This document shows positions 16,749 to 25,241 of a stretch of DNA of 64,000 bases, one piece after another (the stretch's first letter is position 1; the number at the start of each line of letters is the position of its first letter). The DNA is from Nitrospira sp. (GTDB lineage Bacteria; Nitrospirota; Nitrospiria; Nitrospirales; Nitrospiraceae). Below the pieces are notes generated by a model, which saw nothing but the letters and a program-made list of their open reading frames with translations, did not search any database and was not told the origin of the DNA. Position numbers and translations under genes: made by a program. Location of the stretch: positions 4,416,800-4,480,799 of the forward strand of contig CP126122.1 of the NCBI GenBank assembly GCA_030123565.1, given 5' to 3'.

Positions 16749-18572
16749 TCAGTTGGTCGGGCGGCGGGGCGGCCGGCGGCCGCGTCCGCGATAGCGGTGT
16801 GCGGGGCCGCGGCTGACACCGGGCAGGCGTATGGTCACGGTCGTTCCTTCGCCCGGAGTCCCGGAAATGGCGATGTTCCCCTGGTGTTCTTCGACGATCT
16901 TTTTCACAGTGGCGAGTCCCAATCCGGTGCCGGACCGTTTGGTCGTGAAGAACGGTTCGAACACCTTGTCTACATGTTCGGGAGGGATCGGCGTGCCGTT
17001 GTTCTTGATCAGGATCTGTACTTCCAGATGTCGTCCTGCCCGCTGGTTGCTCATCGAGATGGTCAGGATGCCGCCCGGCGTCATCGCCTCGATCGCATTC
17101 TTGAAAATGCTGAGAAAGACCTGTTGCATCTTGGCCTCGTCGGCCCGCACCGGGGCTAGGACGCTGGCATATTCCTTGACCACTTGAATGCGTGTCGCTT
17201 CCAACTCCGTCCCCACCACCGTCAGGGCGTTTTCGACCATTTCCGGAACACGGCAGAGGCGGCGGTTCAGATCCAGCGGTTTGGCGAAGTCGAGAATTTC
17301 GTTGAGGATGGCTTCGATGCGGATCAGGTCCCGCATCGCATTCTCGACGCGGGTCTGAGGGTCGAAGTCGAGGATGCCTTCCGCCGTGACCTCCTCCAAC
17401 TGCGCGCGAATCGAGGCCAGGGGCTCGCGGATTTCCGTGGCGAGGAAGGCGCTGAATTCTCCGATGGCAGCCTGCCGCTCCTGTTTCCTGATGACCGGCT
17501 CCGCGGGCGTCAGGGGAGCTGAGCCTGGCTCGGCATCCGGAGCCCCTTCGGCCTTGGCGGCGTTCGACGGCGCGGGCGGTGCCGCCTGGAGCAAGTCCAC
17601 CAATTTAAGATTGATCGGTTCGAGCAGGCGGGCGTCGGTGACCGCAAAACGGTCCGCCTCTTTCGAGGCCAACGTGATCGTCCCGCCGACCTGGCCGCGC
17701 AGAAAGAAGGGCAAGACGAGCGACGATTGGAACCGGTCTTTGTACAGGTGTTTGTGGTCCAGGAACCGACCCTGAGTCGAGGCGAGGTCGTGATCGACGC
17801 GGGGCTTTCGATGGCGGACCGCCCAGCCGGCGGCGGAGGCGTCCAGCGCCAGGCGTTGGCCCGTTTTAAGATCCTTCTTTTGGTCCTTGGGATCGGTCTT
17901 CTGTTCTCCGGCGATGCCGAGCACTTCGACATTGCCGGCGAGCGGATCATAGGCGCCGATCCAGGCGCGGTCGAACGGCAGAGTTTGTCCCAATTCATTG
18001 AGCAGCGCGACGACTTTCTCCTGGATCTCCGGTGTCGCATGGGAGGTCGGCGCGTTGTAGACATCCGCGGGCGCGCTCGACGGCAACGGCTCCTGCGACA
18101 CCAAGGGACGACTCAAAAGGATGTTCAGGTCGAAGAGGTTGTCCCGTTCGAGGGCCTTGGTAATGTCGTCGCCGGCCTGCTCCAACATGGTCTTGTCTTT
18201 TTTGGCATAGGTGGCGTTGTCTTTTCGTCCGATCACCAGGAATCCATAGGTACGTTGGCGATGGCGGAGAGGCACGCCGAGGAGCGACTTTGCGCCGGGC
18301 GTGATCAGCCGGAGACGCAGGGTGCGTGAGGCGTCAGGGTCGTTTCCGGCCGGGACTGCCGTCAAGACTTTCTGCGAGGAGAGCGTGCGGACAACCGATT
18401 GGACATCACGAGGGGTGAACCCGCGGTGCACCTGCGCCGTGAGCGGCCCCTGTTCCTGGTGGAACACGGCGGCCAATGCCGCATCGGCCGGCAGCCCGTT
18501 GAGGACGGTAGTCAAGGTGCGTTGTAGATGGGTTTCAGCGGCGGCTTTGGCTTGTTCGACTGGAGGACTCAT
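16749..18572 (-). CDS. GAF-domain sensor histidine-kinase homologue lacking the phospho-acceptor His
   Basis: 607 residues, soluble. A first GAF-like domain (about 15-155), a second GAF domain (about 180-330), then an HK-type core: dimerisation helices around 370-430 and an HATPase_c domain (about 465-580) with N box FLSIFKNAIEAM, F box VFEPFFTTK and G2 box GTGLGLATVKKI. The H box normally reads x-A-H-E-I-R-x-P-L. Here it is FLATEIREPLASI, with Thr379 in place of His. The G1 box is NNGTPIPPE rather than DNGPGIPPE. Autophosphorylation on His is therefore not expected. It may bind ATP and signal by another route, or modulate a partner kinase. The tail is Arg/Pro-rich. No response regulator is adjacent. 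Confidence 0.85.
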   Translation of the reverse strand: MSPPVEQAKAAAETHLQRTLTTVLNGLPADAALAAVFHQEQGPLTAQVHRGFTPRDVQSVVRTLSSQKVLTAVPAGNDPDASRTLRLRLITPGAKSLLGVPLRHRQRTYGFLVIGRKDNATYAKKDKTMLEQAGDDITKALERDNLFDLNILLSRPLVSQEPLPSSAPADVYNAPTSHATPEIQEKVVALLNELGQTLPFDRAWIGAYDPLAGNVEVLGIAGEQKTDPKDQKKDLKTGQRLALDASAAGWAVRHRKPRVDHDLASTQGRFLDHKHLYKDRFQSSLVLPFFLRGQVGGTITLASKEADRFAVTDARLLEPINLKLVDLLQAAPPAPSNAAKAEGAPDAEPGSAPLTPAEPVIRKQERQAAIGEFSAFLATEIREPLASIRAQLEEVTAEGILDFDPQTRVENAMRDLIRIEAILNEILDFAKPLDLNRRLCRVPEMVENALTVVGTELEATRIQVVKEYASVLAPVRADEAKMQQVFLSIFKNAIEAMTPGGILTISMSNQRAGRHLEVQILIKNNGTPIPPEHVDKVFEPFFTTKRSGTGLGLATVKKIVEEHQGNIAISGTPGEGTTVTIRLPGVSRGPAHRYRGRGRRPPRRPTN

Positions 18573-18799
18573 CGACCTCTGTGCAGGATGCTATGACCAA
18601 ACTGCAGGTATCGGTCGCTCACCGGCGCGCATAGGTTCGTTGGTGAGCCGGGACCCGCAGCCTGTTCGGAGCACGGTGCTCGTTATAGGTTGTGCGCTCT
18701 ATGCAATATATGTTGAGCGTCGGGGCGCATTGTAACAGCCGGATCATGGTAACTCAAGGAATGCCCGTCTTGGGCCGCAAGCTTTTTCCGCTCCGGCCG

Positions 18800-19252
18800 T
18801 CAGTCGGGATTGATGATCGTCGGAGGGCGATGGGGCCGGTCGATCGTGCCGACCCTCGTCTGCTCGACCGCCAGGAACAGGTTCAGCACGGCGCTGACGA
18901 CACTGATGACGAGGGCGCCCCAAAAGGAGGACCAGAAGCCGGCCACGGTAAAGCCCTTCACGAGGGCGGCGGTGAGTTGCAGCAGCAAGGCATTGATCAC
19001 CACCATAAAGAGGCCGAGCGACACGACGATCAACGGCAGCGAGAGCAGATACAGCAGCGGTCGGATCAGGGCGTTCAAGATGGTCAGTACGAGCACGGCC
19101 GCCAGTCCTGCTCCGAGGCTGTCCGATTCGATGCCTGGCACGACCGTCACGGCCAGAAAGACGGCAATGCCCATGACCAGCACCCGCATGAAGATGGGTC
19201 GCAGGCCGTCGCCGCCGGTCTGTTGTATCTGCTGAACCTGAACGATGCGCAT
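18800..19252 (-). CDS. Phage holin family 4-type small membrane protein
   Basis: 150 residues with four predicted membrane segments (VLVMGIAVFLAVTVV; LAAVLVLTILNALIRPLLYLL; LIVVSLGLFMVVINALLLQL; FWSSFWGALVISVVSAVLNLFL). The N-A-L-I-R-P/L pattern is that of the PF04020 (YvlD/holin IV) family. ATG 19252 has AAGGATTCC just upstream, inside the end of the preceding gene, so it is probably co-transcribed with it. These chromosomal proteins are usually not phage genes; function unknown. Confidence 0.8.
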   Translation of the reverse strand: MRIVQVQQIQQTGGDGLRPIFMRVLVMGIAVFLAVTVVPGIESDSLGAGLAAVLVLTILNALIRPLLYLLSLPLIVVSLGLFMVVINALLLQLTAALVKGFTVAGFWSSFWGALVISVVSAVLNLFLAVEQTRVGTIDRPHRPPTIINPD

Positions 19253-19259
19253 GGAATCC

Positions 19260-19580
19260 TTAGGGAGTCGTTTTCGGTTTGGAGTCCGAGTAGTGGACTT
19301 CCGTGGCGGTCAGTCCTCCGGCATCCTTCTCGGTTTCCACCACCACCCGGTCGCCTACCTGGGGCGGACTCTTCGGTCGGCGAAGGTTTTTAGATAGGTA
19401 TTGGGTCTTGTCGGTGAGGCGTACCGATACCAACTTGCCTTTGGGCGTCTTGATCTCGATGTGGGTGGCGTCGATGGCGGTCACGACGCCGAGCACATGT
19501 TGGCCGCTGCCATGGGCGGCCGCCCAAACAGGCATGGAAATCAGAACCAGAGCTACAATAAGCACTCGCAAGCAGGTCAC
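19260..19580 (-). CDS. Small periplasmic protein, DUF5666-like OB-type fold
   Basis: 106 residues from GTG 19580, chosen because it has AAAGGA upstream and opens a signal peptide (LRVLIVALVLISMPVWAAAHG); longer frames would overlap the cytochrome gene. The mature part, HVLGVVTAIDATHIEIKTPK and later VGDRVVVETEKDAGGLTA, has the repeated short-strand layout of DUF5666/OB-like domains. Role unknown; often seen with metal or redox genes. Confidence 0.6.
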   Translation of the reverse strand: MTCLRVLIVALVLISMPVWAAAHGSGQHVLGVVTAIDATHIEIKTPKGKLVSVRLTDKTQYLSKNLRRPKSPPQVGDRVVVETEKDAGGLTATEVHYSDSKPKTTP

Positions 19581-19602
19581 AGGGCAGTCCTTTCGTTGCG
19601 TC

Positions 19603-20229
19603 TCAGTGGCGATGTGAGCCGGCGGCGCGGGATTCTGCCGCATCGTCTCCCTCAAGGAACTGGTCGATCAGGGCTTCTTCTTCCAACTCTTTTTTCGTCT
19701 TCGGATTCAGGGATTTCATTTCCTCCAGCTCTTCTTCGGTCAAACTGGGCAGGTGGCGGATGAAATGCACCAGTTCCCAGCTGCTGCCGTCTTTCGCGGG
19801 GTCGCCGGTGCCCCAACCGGGCATGGCGGTGAAGCGAATCCCGTTCTGGATGATAAAGAACAATTCACCGTCGGACATGGTTTGTGTGTCTGGCTTGCGG
19901 AGGTCCGGCGCCTTCGGATACACGTTCTTGCCGATGGCGGTCTGTCCGCTGCCGTCGTTGGCATGACAACCGGCGCAGTGATCGGCAAAGTGAGCGCGGG
20001 CTTCCTTGAGCAGGTCCTGGGTCAGGGGCAAGGGATTGCGGAGCCGCCGGTTCTCGATCGGAATCGCGAGGTGCCGGAGCTGTCTGGCGATCAGCACTTC
20101 TATGTCGTTCGGCTCGGCCTTGGCGCTGAACCCTGTGCTGTAGGACTGATACCCGAACCATCCCAGCAGTGCCAAGGCAGCCAGAAACCCAAGCAACAGC
20201 AGCCCGCAGAGTTTCTTCACCGTGCGCAC
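19603..20229 (-). CDS. Membrane-anchored c-type cytochrome
   Basis: 208 residues from GTG 20229. One N-terminal membrane anchor or signal (LLLLGFLAALALLGWFGY) is followed by a class I cytochrome c domain with the haem site CAGCH (FADHCAGCHANDGSG) and a probable axial Met in RFTAMPGWG. The charged C-terminal tail (LTEEELEEMKSLNPKTKKELEEE) is a predicted helix. It probably carries electrons in the periplasm. It heads the small minus-strand group ending with the holin-like gene. Confidence 0.88.
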   Translation of the reverse strand: MRTVKKLCGLLLLGFLAALALLGWFGYQSYSTGFSAKAEPNDIEVLIARQLRHLAIPIENRRLRNPLPLTQDLLKEARAHFADHCAGCHANDGSGQTAIGKNVYPKAPDLRKPDTQTMSDGELFFIIQNGIRFTAMPGWGTGDPAKDGSSWELVHFIRHLPSLTEEELEEMKSLNPKTKKELEEEALIDQFLEGDDAAESRAAGSHRH

Positions 20230-20327
20230 ACCTCACAGTTCGGACACAGGGTCCTTCTACAATATACAGAGTCCGGGAAATGAATGCCAATCATGCCGGG
20301 TCCGGAGAAGCTGCCGCCGGTTCGTCG

Positions 20328-21134
20328 TCAGGTTGAGGTCGTCGAGGGAGTGAACAGGCGCAGGAGGAGGAGCGCCGTGACCGGCACGTACATCAGCAAG
20401 CCGGTGGTGCCCTGGAGCGATTCACCGATCCAGAACGTCACGCCGAGGTTGAAGGCCAACACGCCGTAGTAGAGCCCGGCGCCCAACAGCAGCTGGTGGG
20501 TCGTCGTGGGGTGGTGCGCCGGCAAGGGATCGCGGAGTCGCCGGTCGAGAGGAAAATAGAGCAAGAGAGAGATCCCCCCGACCACCGCCCAGCCGACATA
20601 GTTCGCCATCGGGACGCCGAAATGCACGCCAGGGTCGGGATAGTAATAGATCTTACCCAGGAACCATCGGTCTCCTCGCAAGGCGACTGGATCGATCACC
20701 ATGTCGATGCAGGCGAAAAAGAGCAGGGTCAGCACAAAGACCGGCCAAGAGGTTCTGAACGGCAAATCGAACCGCAGATCGGGAAGCAGGGGGGCGATAC
20801 CGGACGGCGGCCGAATCGGCAGCAGGAACAACAGCGCCAGGCAATAGCTGGCGAACAGCAGGAAGGAGAACGAGATCGAATCCATGAAGGGGATGTTTGA
20901 GAAGTACAGCTCCTGCCCGACGGTGGAGCCGGTATAGTGGTACCAGCCGAAGGGGATGCCGTTCCGCGTCGAAGAGAACTCGCAGACGAAGGCGGTGATC
21001 CAACTGATGAGCCAGAAGCGCCAGGTGCGCGGCCAGCCGAGCAGTGCGATGGCCGAAAATAGAAACACCGCCAGGAAGATGAAGACGTAGGGGCGGAAAA
21101 GGATGGTCTTATAGAACAGAGTCGGAACATCCAT
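20328..21134 (-). CDS. Carotenoid 1',2'-hydratase-like membrane protein (CruF/DUF422 family)
   Basis: 268 residues with about seven membrane segments. Family features include ITAFVCEFSSTRNGIPFGWY followed by HYTG, and the conserved acidic motif FACIDMVIDPVALRGDRWF, then WYYPDPG-like YYYPDPGVHFGVPMANYVGW. CruF adds water to the psi end of gamma-carotene or lycopene. The neighbouring isoprenoid genes (hpnA, prenyl synthase) support a role in terpenoid or carotenoid synthesis. Confidence 0.8.
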   Translation of the reverse strand: MDVPTLFYKTILFRPYVFIFLAVFLFSAIALLGWPRTWRFWLISWITAFVCEFSSTRNGIPFGWYHYTGSTVGQELYFSNIPFMDSISFSFLLFASYCLALLFLLPIRPPSGIAPLLPDLRFDLPFRTSWPVFVLTLLFFACIDMVIDPVALRGDRWFLGKIYYYPDPGVHFGVPMANYVGWAVVGGISLLLYFPLDRRLRDPLPAHHPTTTHQLLLGAGLYYGVLAFNLGVTFWIGESLQGTTGLLMYVPVTALLLLRLFTPSTTST

Positions 21135-21213
21135 AGGAGAAAGCCTTCAGCTTTCAGCGATCAGCCGTCGACCCGGAGCTGACTGCTGAGACCTGATGGC
21201 TGCATGCTGTCTC

Positions 21214-22197
21214 TTACGCGTACCCGTGCGACCGAAACCACCTCACCGCCTTTTCCAGCGCGACCTCGACCGGCGTTTGGGGCAGGCCGAGTTCTCTGAT
21301 CGCCTTGCTGCAGTCGTAGTGCATCTTGTACTTGGCCATCTTCACGCCTTCCAACGGAATGCGCGGCGGCAGGCCGGTCAGATTCGAGAGCCACTGATTC
21401 GCATAGGCCAGGGGCAGAATGGCCAGGCGCGGCAACTTGATCGTCGGGGCCTTGACCCCCGTGATCCGACTCAAGATCTGAAACACCTCATTCAAGAGGA
21501 GATTCTTGTTGCCGAGGATGTAGCGCTCGCCTTGGCGGCCCTTCTCCATGGCGAGTAAGTGGCCCTGCGCCACGTCGTCCACGTCGATCAGGTTCATACC
21601 GGTTTCGATGTAGGCGGGCATCCGGCCCTTCATGAAGTCCACAATGATCTGGCCGGTGGGAGTCGGCTTCACGTCGGCCTCGCCGACCGGCGCACTGGGG
21701 TTCACGATGACGACCGGCAACCCTTCCTTCGCAAGCTTCAGCACTTCCTGCTCGGCCAGGTATTTTGACCGTTTGTAATGGCCTGCCATTTGCTCCAGCG
21801 AGACAGGCGTCTCTTCCGTCCCGAGTCCTCCGTCCGGCGGCAGGCCGATCGCGCCGATGGTGCTGCAATAGACGGTGCGCTCGATGCCGACCTCACGGGC
21901 CGTTTCGAGCAGCGTTCTCGTGCCGGTCACGTTGATGTCGTAGAAGATGGAGGGATCCTTGGCCCAGAGGGCGTAGTGCGCGGCAACGTGGTAGAGCTGC
22001 CGGCAGCCGGTCAAGGCGCGCCTGAGTGAATCGCGGTCGCGCAGGTCCCCGTCCACCTGTTCCACCGGGAGTCCGGCAAGGTTCTGGAGGTCCGCGCCCT
22101 TGCGAGACAGCACCCGGACTTCGGCACCGGCCTTGACCAGGGCTCGCGCCACGGCCCCTCCGACGAATCCTGTTGCCCCGGTGACGAGAGCTTTCAT
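21214..22197 (-). CDS. hpnA: Hopanoid-associated sugar epimerase/dehydratase HpnA
   Basis: 327 residues, extended SDR family: NAD-binding TGATGFVGGAVARAL at the N-terminus, DLRDRDSLRRAL, YHVAAHYALW, active-site Y-x-x-x-K (HYKRSKYLAE), and NPSAPVGEADVKPTPTG as in HpnA proteins. It is thought to act on the sugar-like C35 side chain of hopanoids. Located between a CruF-like gene and a prenyl diphosphate synthase on the same strand. Confidence 0.88.
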   Translation of the reverse strand: MKALVTGATGFVGGAVARALVKAGAEVRVLSRKGADLQNLAGLPVEQVDGDLRDRDSLRRALTGCRQLYHVAAHYALWAKDPSIFYDINVTGTRTLLETAREVGIERTVYCSTIGAIGLPPDGGLGTEETPVSLEQMAGHYKRSKYLAEQEVLKLAKEGLPVVIVNPSAPVGEADVKPTPTGQIIVDFMKGRMPAYIETGMNLIDVDDVAQGHLLAMEKGRQGERYILGNKNLLLNEVFQILSRITGVKAPTIKLPRLAILPLAYANQWLSNLTGLPPRIPLEGVKMAKYKMHYDCSKAIRELGLPQTPVEVALEKAVRWFRSHGYA

Positions 22198-22203
22198 GGG
22201 ACC

Positions 22204-22240
22204 GTAAGGGGTAAGGGGTAAGGCGTGAGGGGTGAATGGT
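22204..22240. repeat. Short tandem repeat (TAAGGGG-type) upstream of hpnA
   Basis: GTAAGGGGTAAGGGGTAAGG followed by CGTGAGGGGTGAA: about five imperfect 7-base units just before the hpnA start. A related GTCAGGC heptamer tandem occurs at 41031-41058. Confidence 0.5.
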
Positions 22241-22303
22241 CGAGCGGATGAACTATCATAGATCGACAGCGCTTTACGCCTAACGCTTCACGCCTGACGC
22301 GTG

Positions 22304-23227
22304 TTAGTTTTTCCGCGAGGTGATGTAGCGCGCCAGTTCGCGGAGGGGCTCGGCCTTGGCGCCGAACGAGACGAGCCGGTCGTTGGCACGGGTGACGCAA
22401 TCCTCGGCCAGCTGCTTGGCCCCCTCGACGCCGTAAAACGTCGGGTAGGTCTTCTTGCCCCGCTGCGCGTCGGTGTTGGGATTCTTCCCCAATTCTTCTC
22501 TTGTGCCGGTCACGTTCAATACGTCATCGGCGATCTGAAAGGCCAAGCCGATGTTCTCGGCATAGAAAGTCAGGTCATCGAGTTGCGCCGTGGTGGCTCC
22601 GGCCGTGATCGCGCCCATCCGCACGGCGGCGCGAATCAACATGCCGGTTTTGTGCTTGTGGATGGATTGCAATGTGGCCAAGTCGATGTCTTGGTTCTCC
22701 GCCTGAATGTCGAGCACCTGTCCGCCGACCATGCCGAGGTTGCCGGACCCGACGGCCAGTTCCTGAATCAGCCGGACCTGGCGTGCGGCATCGAGGCCAT
22801 GTTCGCCGTTTGCACGGGTGCAGAGTTCGAAGGCCATGGTGAGCAACGCGTCTCCGGCAAGGATCGCCATCGCTTCGCCGTAGACCTTATGGTTGGTCGG
22901 CTTCCCGCGGCGAAAATCATCGTTGTCCATCGCCGGAAGATCGTCGTGAATGAGCGAATAGGTATGGATCAGCTCCAACGACGAGGCGACCGGCAAGACG
23001 GCCCGGCTCGCGTCGCCGACCGCTTCGGCGGCGGCGATCGCCAGAATCGGCCGGACGCGCTTGCCGCCTGCGAACAGGCTGTAGCGCATGCTCTCATGCA
23101 GGGTCGTGGGCATGGTCTCGGCGGTCGGGATCACCGACTGGAGGTAGTGGTCCACTTCTTCACGCTTTTGTTCGAGGTACCGGCGGATATCCATGCTGGT
23201 CGGGGTGAGGTGGCTCGTGGAGCTCAT
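22304..23227 (-). CDS. Polyprenyl (farnesyl/geranylgeranyl) diphosphate synthase
   Basis: 307 residues from ATG 23227, or 296 from ATG 23194 (MDIRRYLEQ); the frame stays open much further upstream but through repeat DNA. IspA-type signatures: GGKRVRPIL, first Asp-rich motif LIHDDLPAMDNDDFRRG, GGQVLDI, KTGMLI, and second motif FQIADDVLNVTGT followed by KKTYP. The second motif is D-D-x-x-N where D-D-x-x-D is usual. It condenses IPP with allylic diphosphates and likely supplies the hopanoid and carotenoid genes downstream. Confidence 0.9.
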   Translation of the reverse strand: MSSTSHLTPTSMDIRRYLEQKREEVDHYLQSVIPTAETMPTTLHESMRYSLFAGGKRVRPILAIAAAEAVGDASRAVLPVASSLELIHTYSLIHDDLPAMDNDDFRRGKPTNHKVYGEAMAILAGDALLTMAFELCTRANGEHGLDAARQVRLIQELAVGSGNLGMVGGQVLDIQAENQDIDLATLQSIHKHKTGMLIRAAVRMGAITAGATTAQLDDLTFYAENIGLAFQIADDVLNVTGTREELGKNPNTDAQRGKKTYPTFYGVEGAKQLAEDCVTRANDRLVSFGAKAEPLRELARYITSRKN

Positions 23228-23670
23228 GCCGAGGCGGCTCGGAGGCGGTGTGTCTTCATGTGCGCGAGAGAGTAACAAAGGGGTTCGGGGGGTGTCAAAC
23301 GGAGAAGAGGGGGGGTGGCCTGTTGGTCTCTGTGCTCGCAGACCGCGCACGATCGGAATGTGCTCGGTCGATGCGCGCAGTAGGAGACTAATCAGGCCGC
23401 CCTCCCACGAGAAGGAACAAGCGAGCTTAGAGGGACCATTTTGAGGCGTGCTCGCTCGATGTGCGCGGTGGAACCAACCACGGATGCCGGCTCGAGAGAG
23501 GGTAAGGCAATGTGGAAGGATCATTGAGATGTTGGGCGCGCGCAGTGGGAGAGTAACCAGAGCTCCTTCCTTAAGAGAGGGAGCGAGCTTGGAGGGCATT
23601 GAATTGGGTTCGGAGATTGATTTCCCTCTGGATTCCTGCCACGTTTAATCGCGTTGCAGGGACTGTTCGA
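23228..23670. other. Gene-free stretch with repeats of the palindromic family
   Basis: About 440 bases with no credible coding. It contains element B copy 3 (23314-23402) and two degenerate partial units (CGTGCTCGCTCGATGTGCGC near 23449, GGGCGCGCGCAGTGGGAGAG near 23533), each followed by an AAC-CA/AGAG-type motif. Confidence 0.5.
23314..23402. repeat. Palindromic intergenic element B, copy 3
   Basis: GGTGGCCTGTTGGTCTC at the left pairs with GAGACTAATCAGGCCGCC at the right with few mismatches, giving an 89-bp hairpin like copy 1. It also shares the exact block ATCGGAATGTGCTCGGTCGA and following bases (23352-23380) with 16531. Confidence 0.65.
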
Positions 23671-23793
23671 ATGAAGCTGGCCTCCGATTCCGTGATTGCC
23701 CGGGCGAAAGTAATCGGCTACCATTTGGAATGGTTGAGGCGGCGAGCGGCGTGACCAAATTCATCACGCTCTATCCGACGAAGGGAGTTTGAT
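23671..23793 (+). pseudogene. Remnant of a small gene upstream of DUF4926 (DUF6883-like)
   Basis: ATG 23671 opens 27 codons (KLASDSVIARAKVIGYHLEW), then stops. In another frame GTG 23752 encodes TKFITLYPTKGV, ending 6 bases before the next start. The first piece resembles the N-terminus and the second the last strand (FITLYP) of DUF6883 proteins, which are usual partners of DUF4926. The middle appears deleted. Identification is tentative. Confidence 0.4.
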
Positions 23794-24045
23794 ATGGCGT
23801 TTGAACTGTTCAGCAAGGTGGCATTAAAGGTTGATGTGCCCGCCCACAAACTCCGAATAGGTGATGTGGCCTCTATCGTGGAAACTTACCCCGGTCGGCC
23901 GGGAGAAGAACCGGGGTATTCGCTGGAGGTGTTCAACGCGGTTGGAGAGACGCTGGCGGTCGTGACCGTGCGTGAATCGCAGATCGAGCCGTTGACCAAT
24001 AACGAAGTCTTACATGTACGGCGACTGAACGAAGTCTCGGTGTGA
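23794..24045 (+). CDS. DUF4926 domain-containing protein
   Basis: 83 residues, ATG 23794 with GAAGGGAG upstream. Pattern FSKVALKVDVPAHKLRIGDVASIVE...GYSLEVFNAVGETLAVVTVRESQIEPL is that of DUF4926, a small SH3-like beta protein. These occur with DUF6883 or other small partners in mobile or defence-type loci, where they may serve as immunity or antitoxin-like partners. Function unproven. Confidence 0.75.
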   Translation: MAFELFSKVALKVDVPAHKLRIGDVASIVETYPGRPGEEPGYSLEVFNAVGETLAVVTVRESQIEPLTNNEVLHVRRLNEVSV

Positions 24046-24284
24046 CCTGTTAAGCCACATCTTGCCTCAAACCTGACTCCCCCCATACTTGCATCACGCG
24101 CATCTCGTACCCCCCAGGATGAACCGAATTGATCCGACAGGCTGTCGGAGCCCACACCAACCGTCTCGCTTGATCGAATCAAGCAGAGTGAAGCCCACAC
24201 TTGGACGGATGGTATGCCGAGGCGTACCAAGCAAACTCCCGCAGGGTAAAGAAGCCCGCATCAGCGCTGCCGGCGGCCTGGTTG

Positions 24285-24332
24285 ATGTCCCGCCTGGAAA
24301 CGGGTATCCCTCAGCGGCTGAGCGTGAGGGGC
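24285..24332 (+). repeat. Direct repeat C, copy 1
   Basis: GTTGATGTCCCGCCTGGAAA, then CGGGTATCCCTCAGCGGC and GAGCGTGAGGGG, matches 26221-26270. 23 bases (24296-24318) are identical to 26236-26258. It ends just before the MNT start codon. The rest of 24046-24284 holds no recognisable feature. Confidence 0.65.
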
Positions 24333-24339
24333 CCTCGAT

Positions 24340-24660
24340 ATGGCTGAAAAGATTCACATCGATGTACCGAAGGACCAGATTGCTGCCTTCTGCCGAAAAT
24401 GGAAGGTCGCGGAACTGGCTCTGTTCGGCTCCGTGTTGCGGGGAGATTTCCAACCAGAGAGTGATGTGGACGTACTGGTCACATTCGCCCAACAGGCGGA
24501 TTGGGGATTCGAGCACCTGTTGGATATGAAGACAGAGCTGGAAGGGCTATTGGGGCGACCGGTCGACCTGGTGGAAAAAAGACTGATAGACGAAAGCCCC
24601 AACTACATCCGCCGAAAACATATCCTGACCCACATGGAAACCATCTATGTGGCGCGATGA
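24340..24660 (+). CDS. MNT-domain nucleotidyltransferase (antitoxin of HEPN/MNT pair)
   Basis: 106 residues. The minimal nucleotidyltransferase motif is complete: [20 protein letters not shown] (Gly30-Ser31, Arg34-Gly35, Asp42, Asp44), followed by GRPVDLVEK with the third acidic position. MntA-type antitoxins AMPylate the partner HEPN toxin to silence it. The next gene overlaps its end by 14 bases, the usual arrangement of such pairs. Confidence 0.88.
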   Translation: MAEKIHIDVPKDQIAAFCRKWKVAELALFGSVLRGDFQPESDVDVLVTFAQQADWGFEHLLDMKTELEGLLGRPVDLVEKRLIDESPNYIRRKHILTHMETIYVAR

Positions 24661-24943
24661 TGCGTATCTGTTGGACATGCTCCTCGCAGCTAAACGCGTC
24701 ATGGAATTTCGAAGCGACCTCACGTGGGATCAATTTCGACAAAGTCACCTACACCAGCAGGCTATTGCAAAAGCTCTTGAAAATATCGGAGAGGCTGCCG
24801 GGAAAGTGTCGGAAGAGATCGCAATACGACATCGAATTGTTCACGATTATTTTCGTCTGGATCTCTTAAGAGTCTGGGAGGTCGCAACCAATGATGTGCC
24901 GAACTTGGTAGCTGCGATTGAACCTCATGCCCCGCCCGAATAG
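24647..24943 (+). CDS. HEPN (DUF86) toxin-like protein with internal deletion
   Basis: 98 residues. The N-terminal helix ([15 protein letters not shown]) and [19 protein letters not shown] are typical DUF86, and the RNase motif R-x4-H-x-Y is present (Arg61, His66, Tyr68 in [10 protein letters not shown]). Between SEE and IRHR about 14 residues normally reading like HPEIPWRQIIGM are absent. The missing part lies immediately before the active site, so the toxin may be weakened or inactive. Overlaps the MNT gene. Confidence 0.8.
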   Translation: MWRDDAYLLDMLLAAKRVMEFRSDLTWDQFRQSHLHQQAIAKALENIGEAAGKVSEEIAIRHRIVHDYFRLDLLRVWEVATNDVPNLVAAIEPHAPPE

Positions 24944-25100
24944 CCCCGACGGCGGCCGCAGCTGTTAGCTGTTGCCTTCAGGAAAGTCGAGCCATCTGTC
25001 GGTATCTGAACAACCCTCTGTCGTGATCCCTCTCGCTGCGGCCCGTTTACACCACCTCTTGCCTCACACCTAACCGCCATCCCGCATACTCGCCAGCTAG

Positions 25101-25210
25101 TGTCCTGTCTCTGAAATTCGTTGCATTGATCCGCAAGGTTGCTCCCCCTCTCTCTTACCCTCTCCCCCACCGGGGGAGAGGAGACAGTGAGGGGGCAAAC
25201 CGCTGGGGGT
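25101..25210. repeat. Intergenic repeat unit A, copy 2
   Basis: GTCTCTGAAATTCGTTGCAT, then the C/T-rich run with CTCTCCCCCACCGGGGGAGAG and GGGGGCAAACCGC, collinear with 1921-2030. The remainder of the 24944-25237 gap shows nothing. Confidence 0.6.
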
Positions 25211-25241
25211 TATGACATGAATCTTTGAGACATCACACTAG

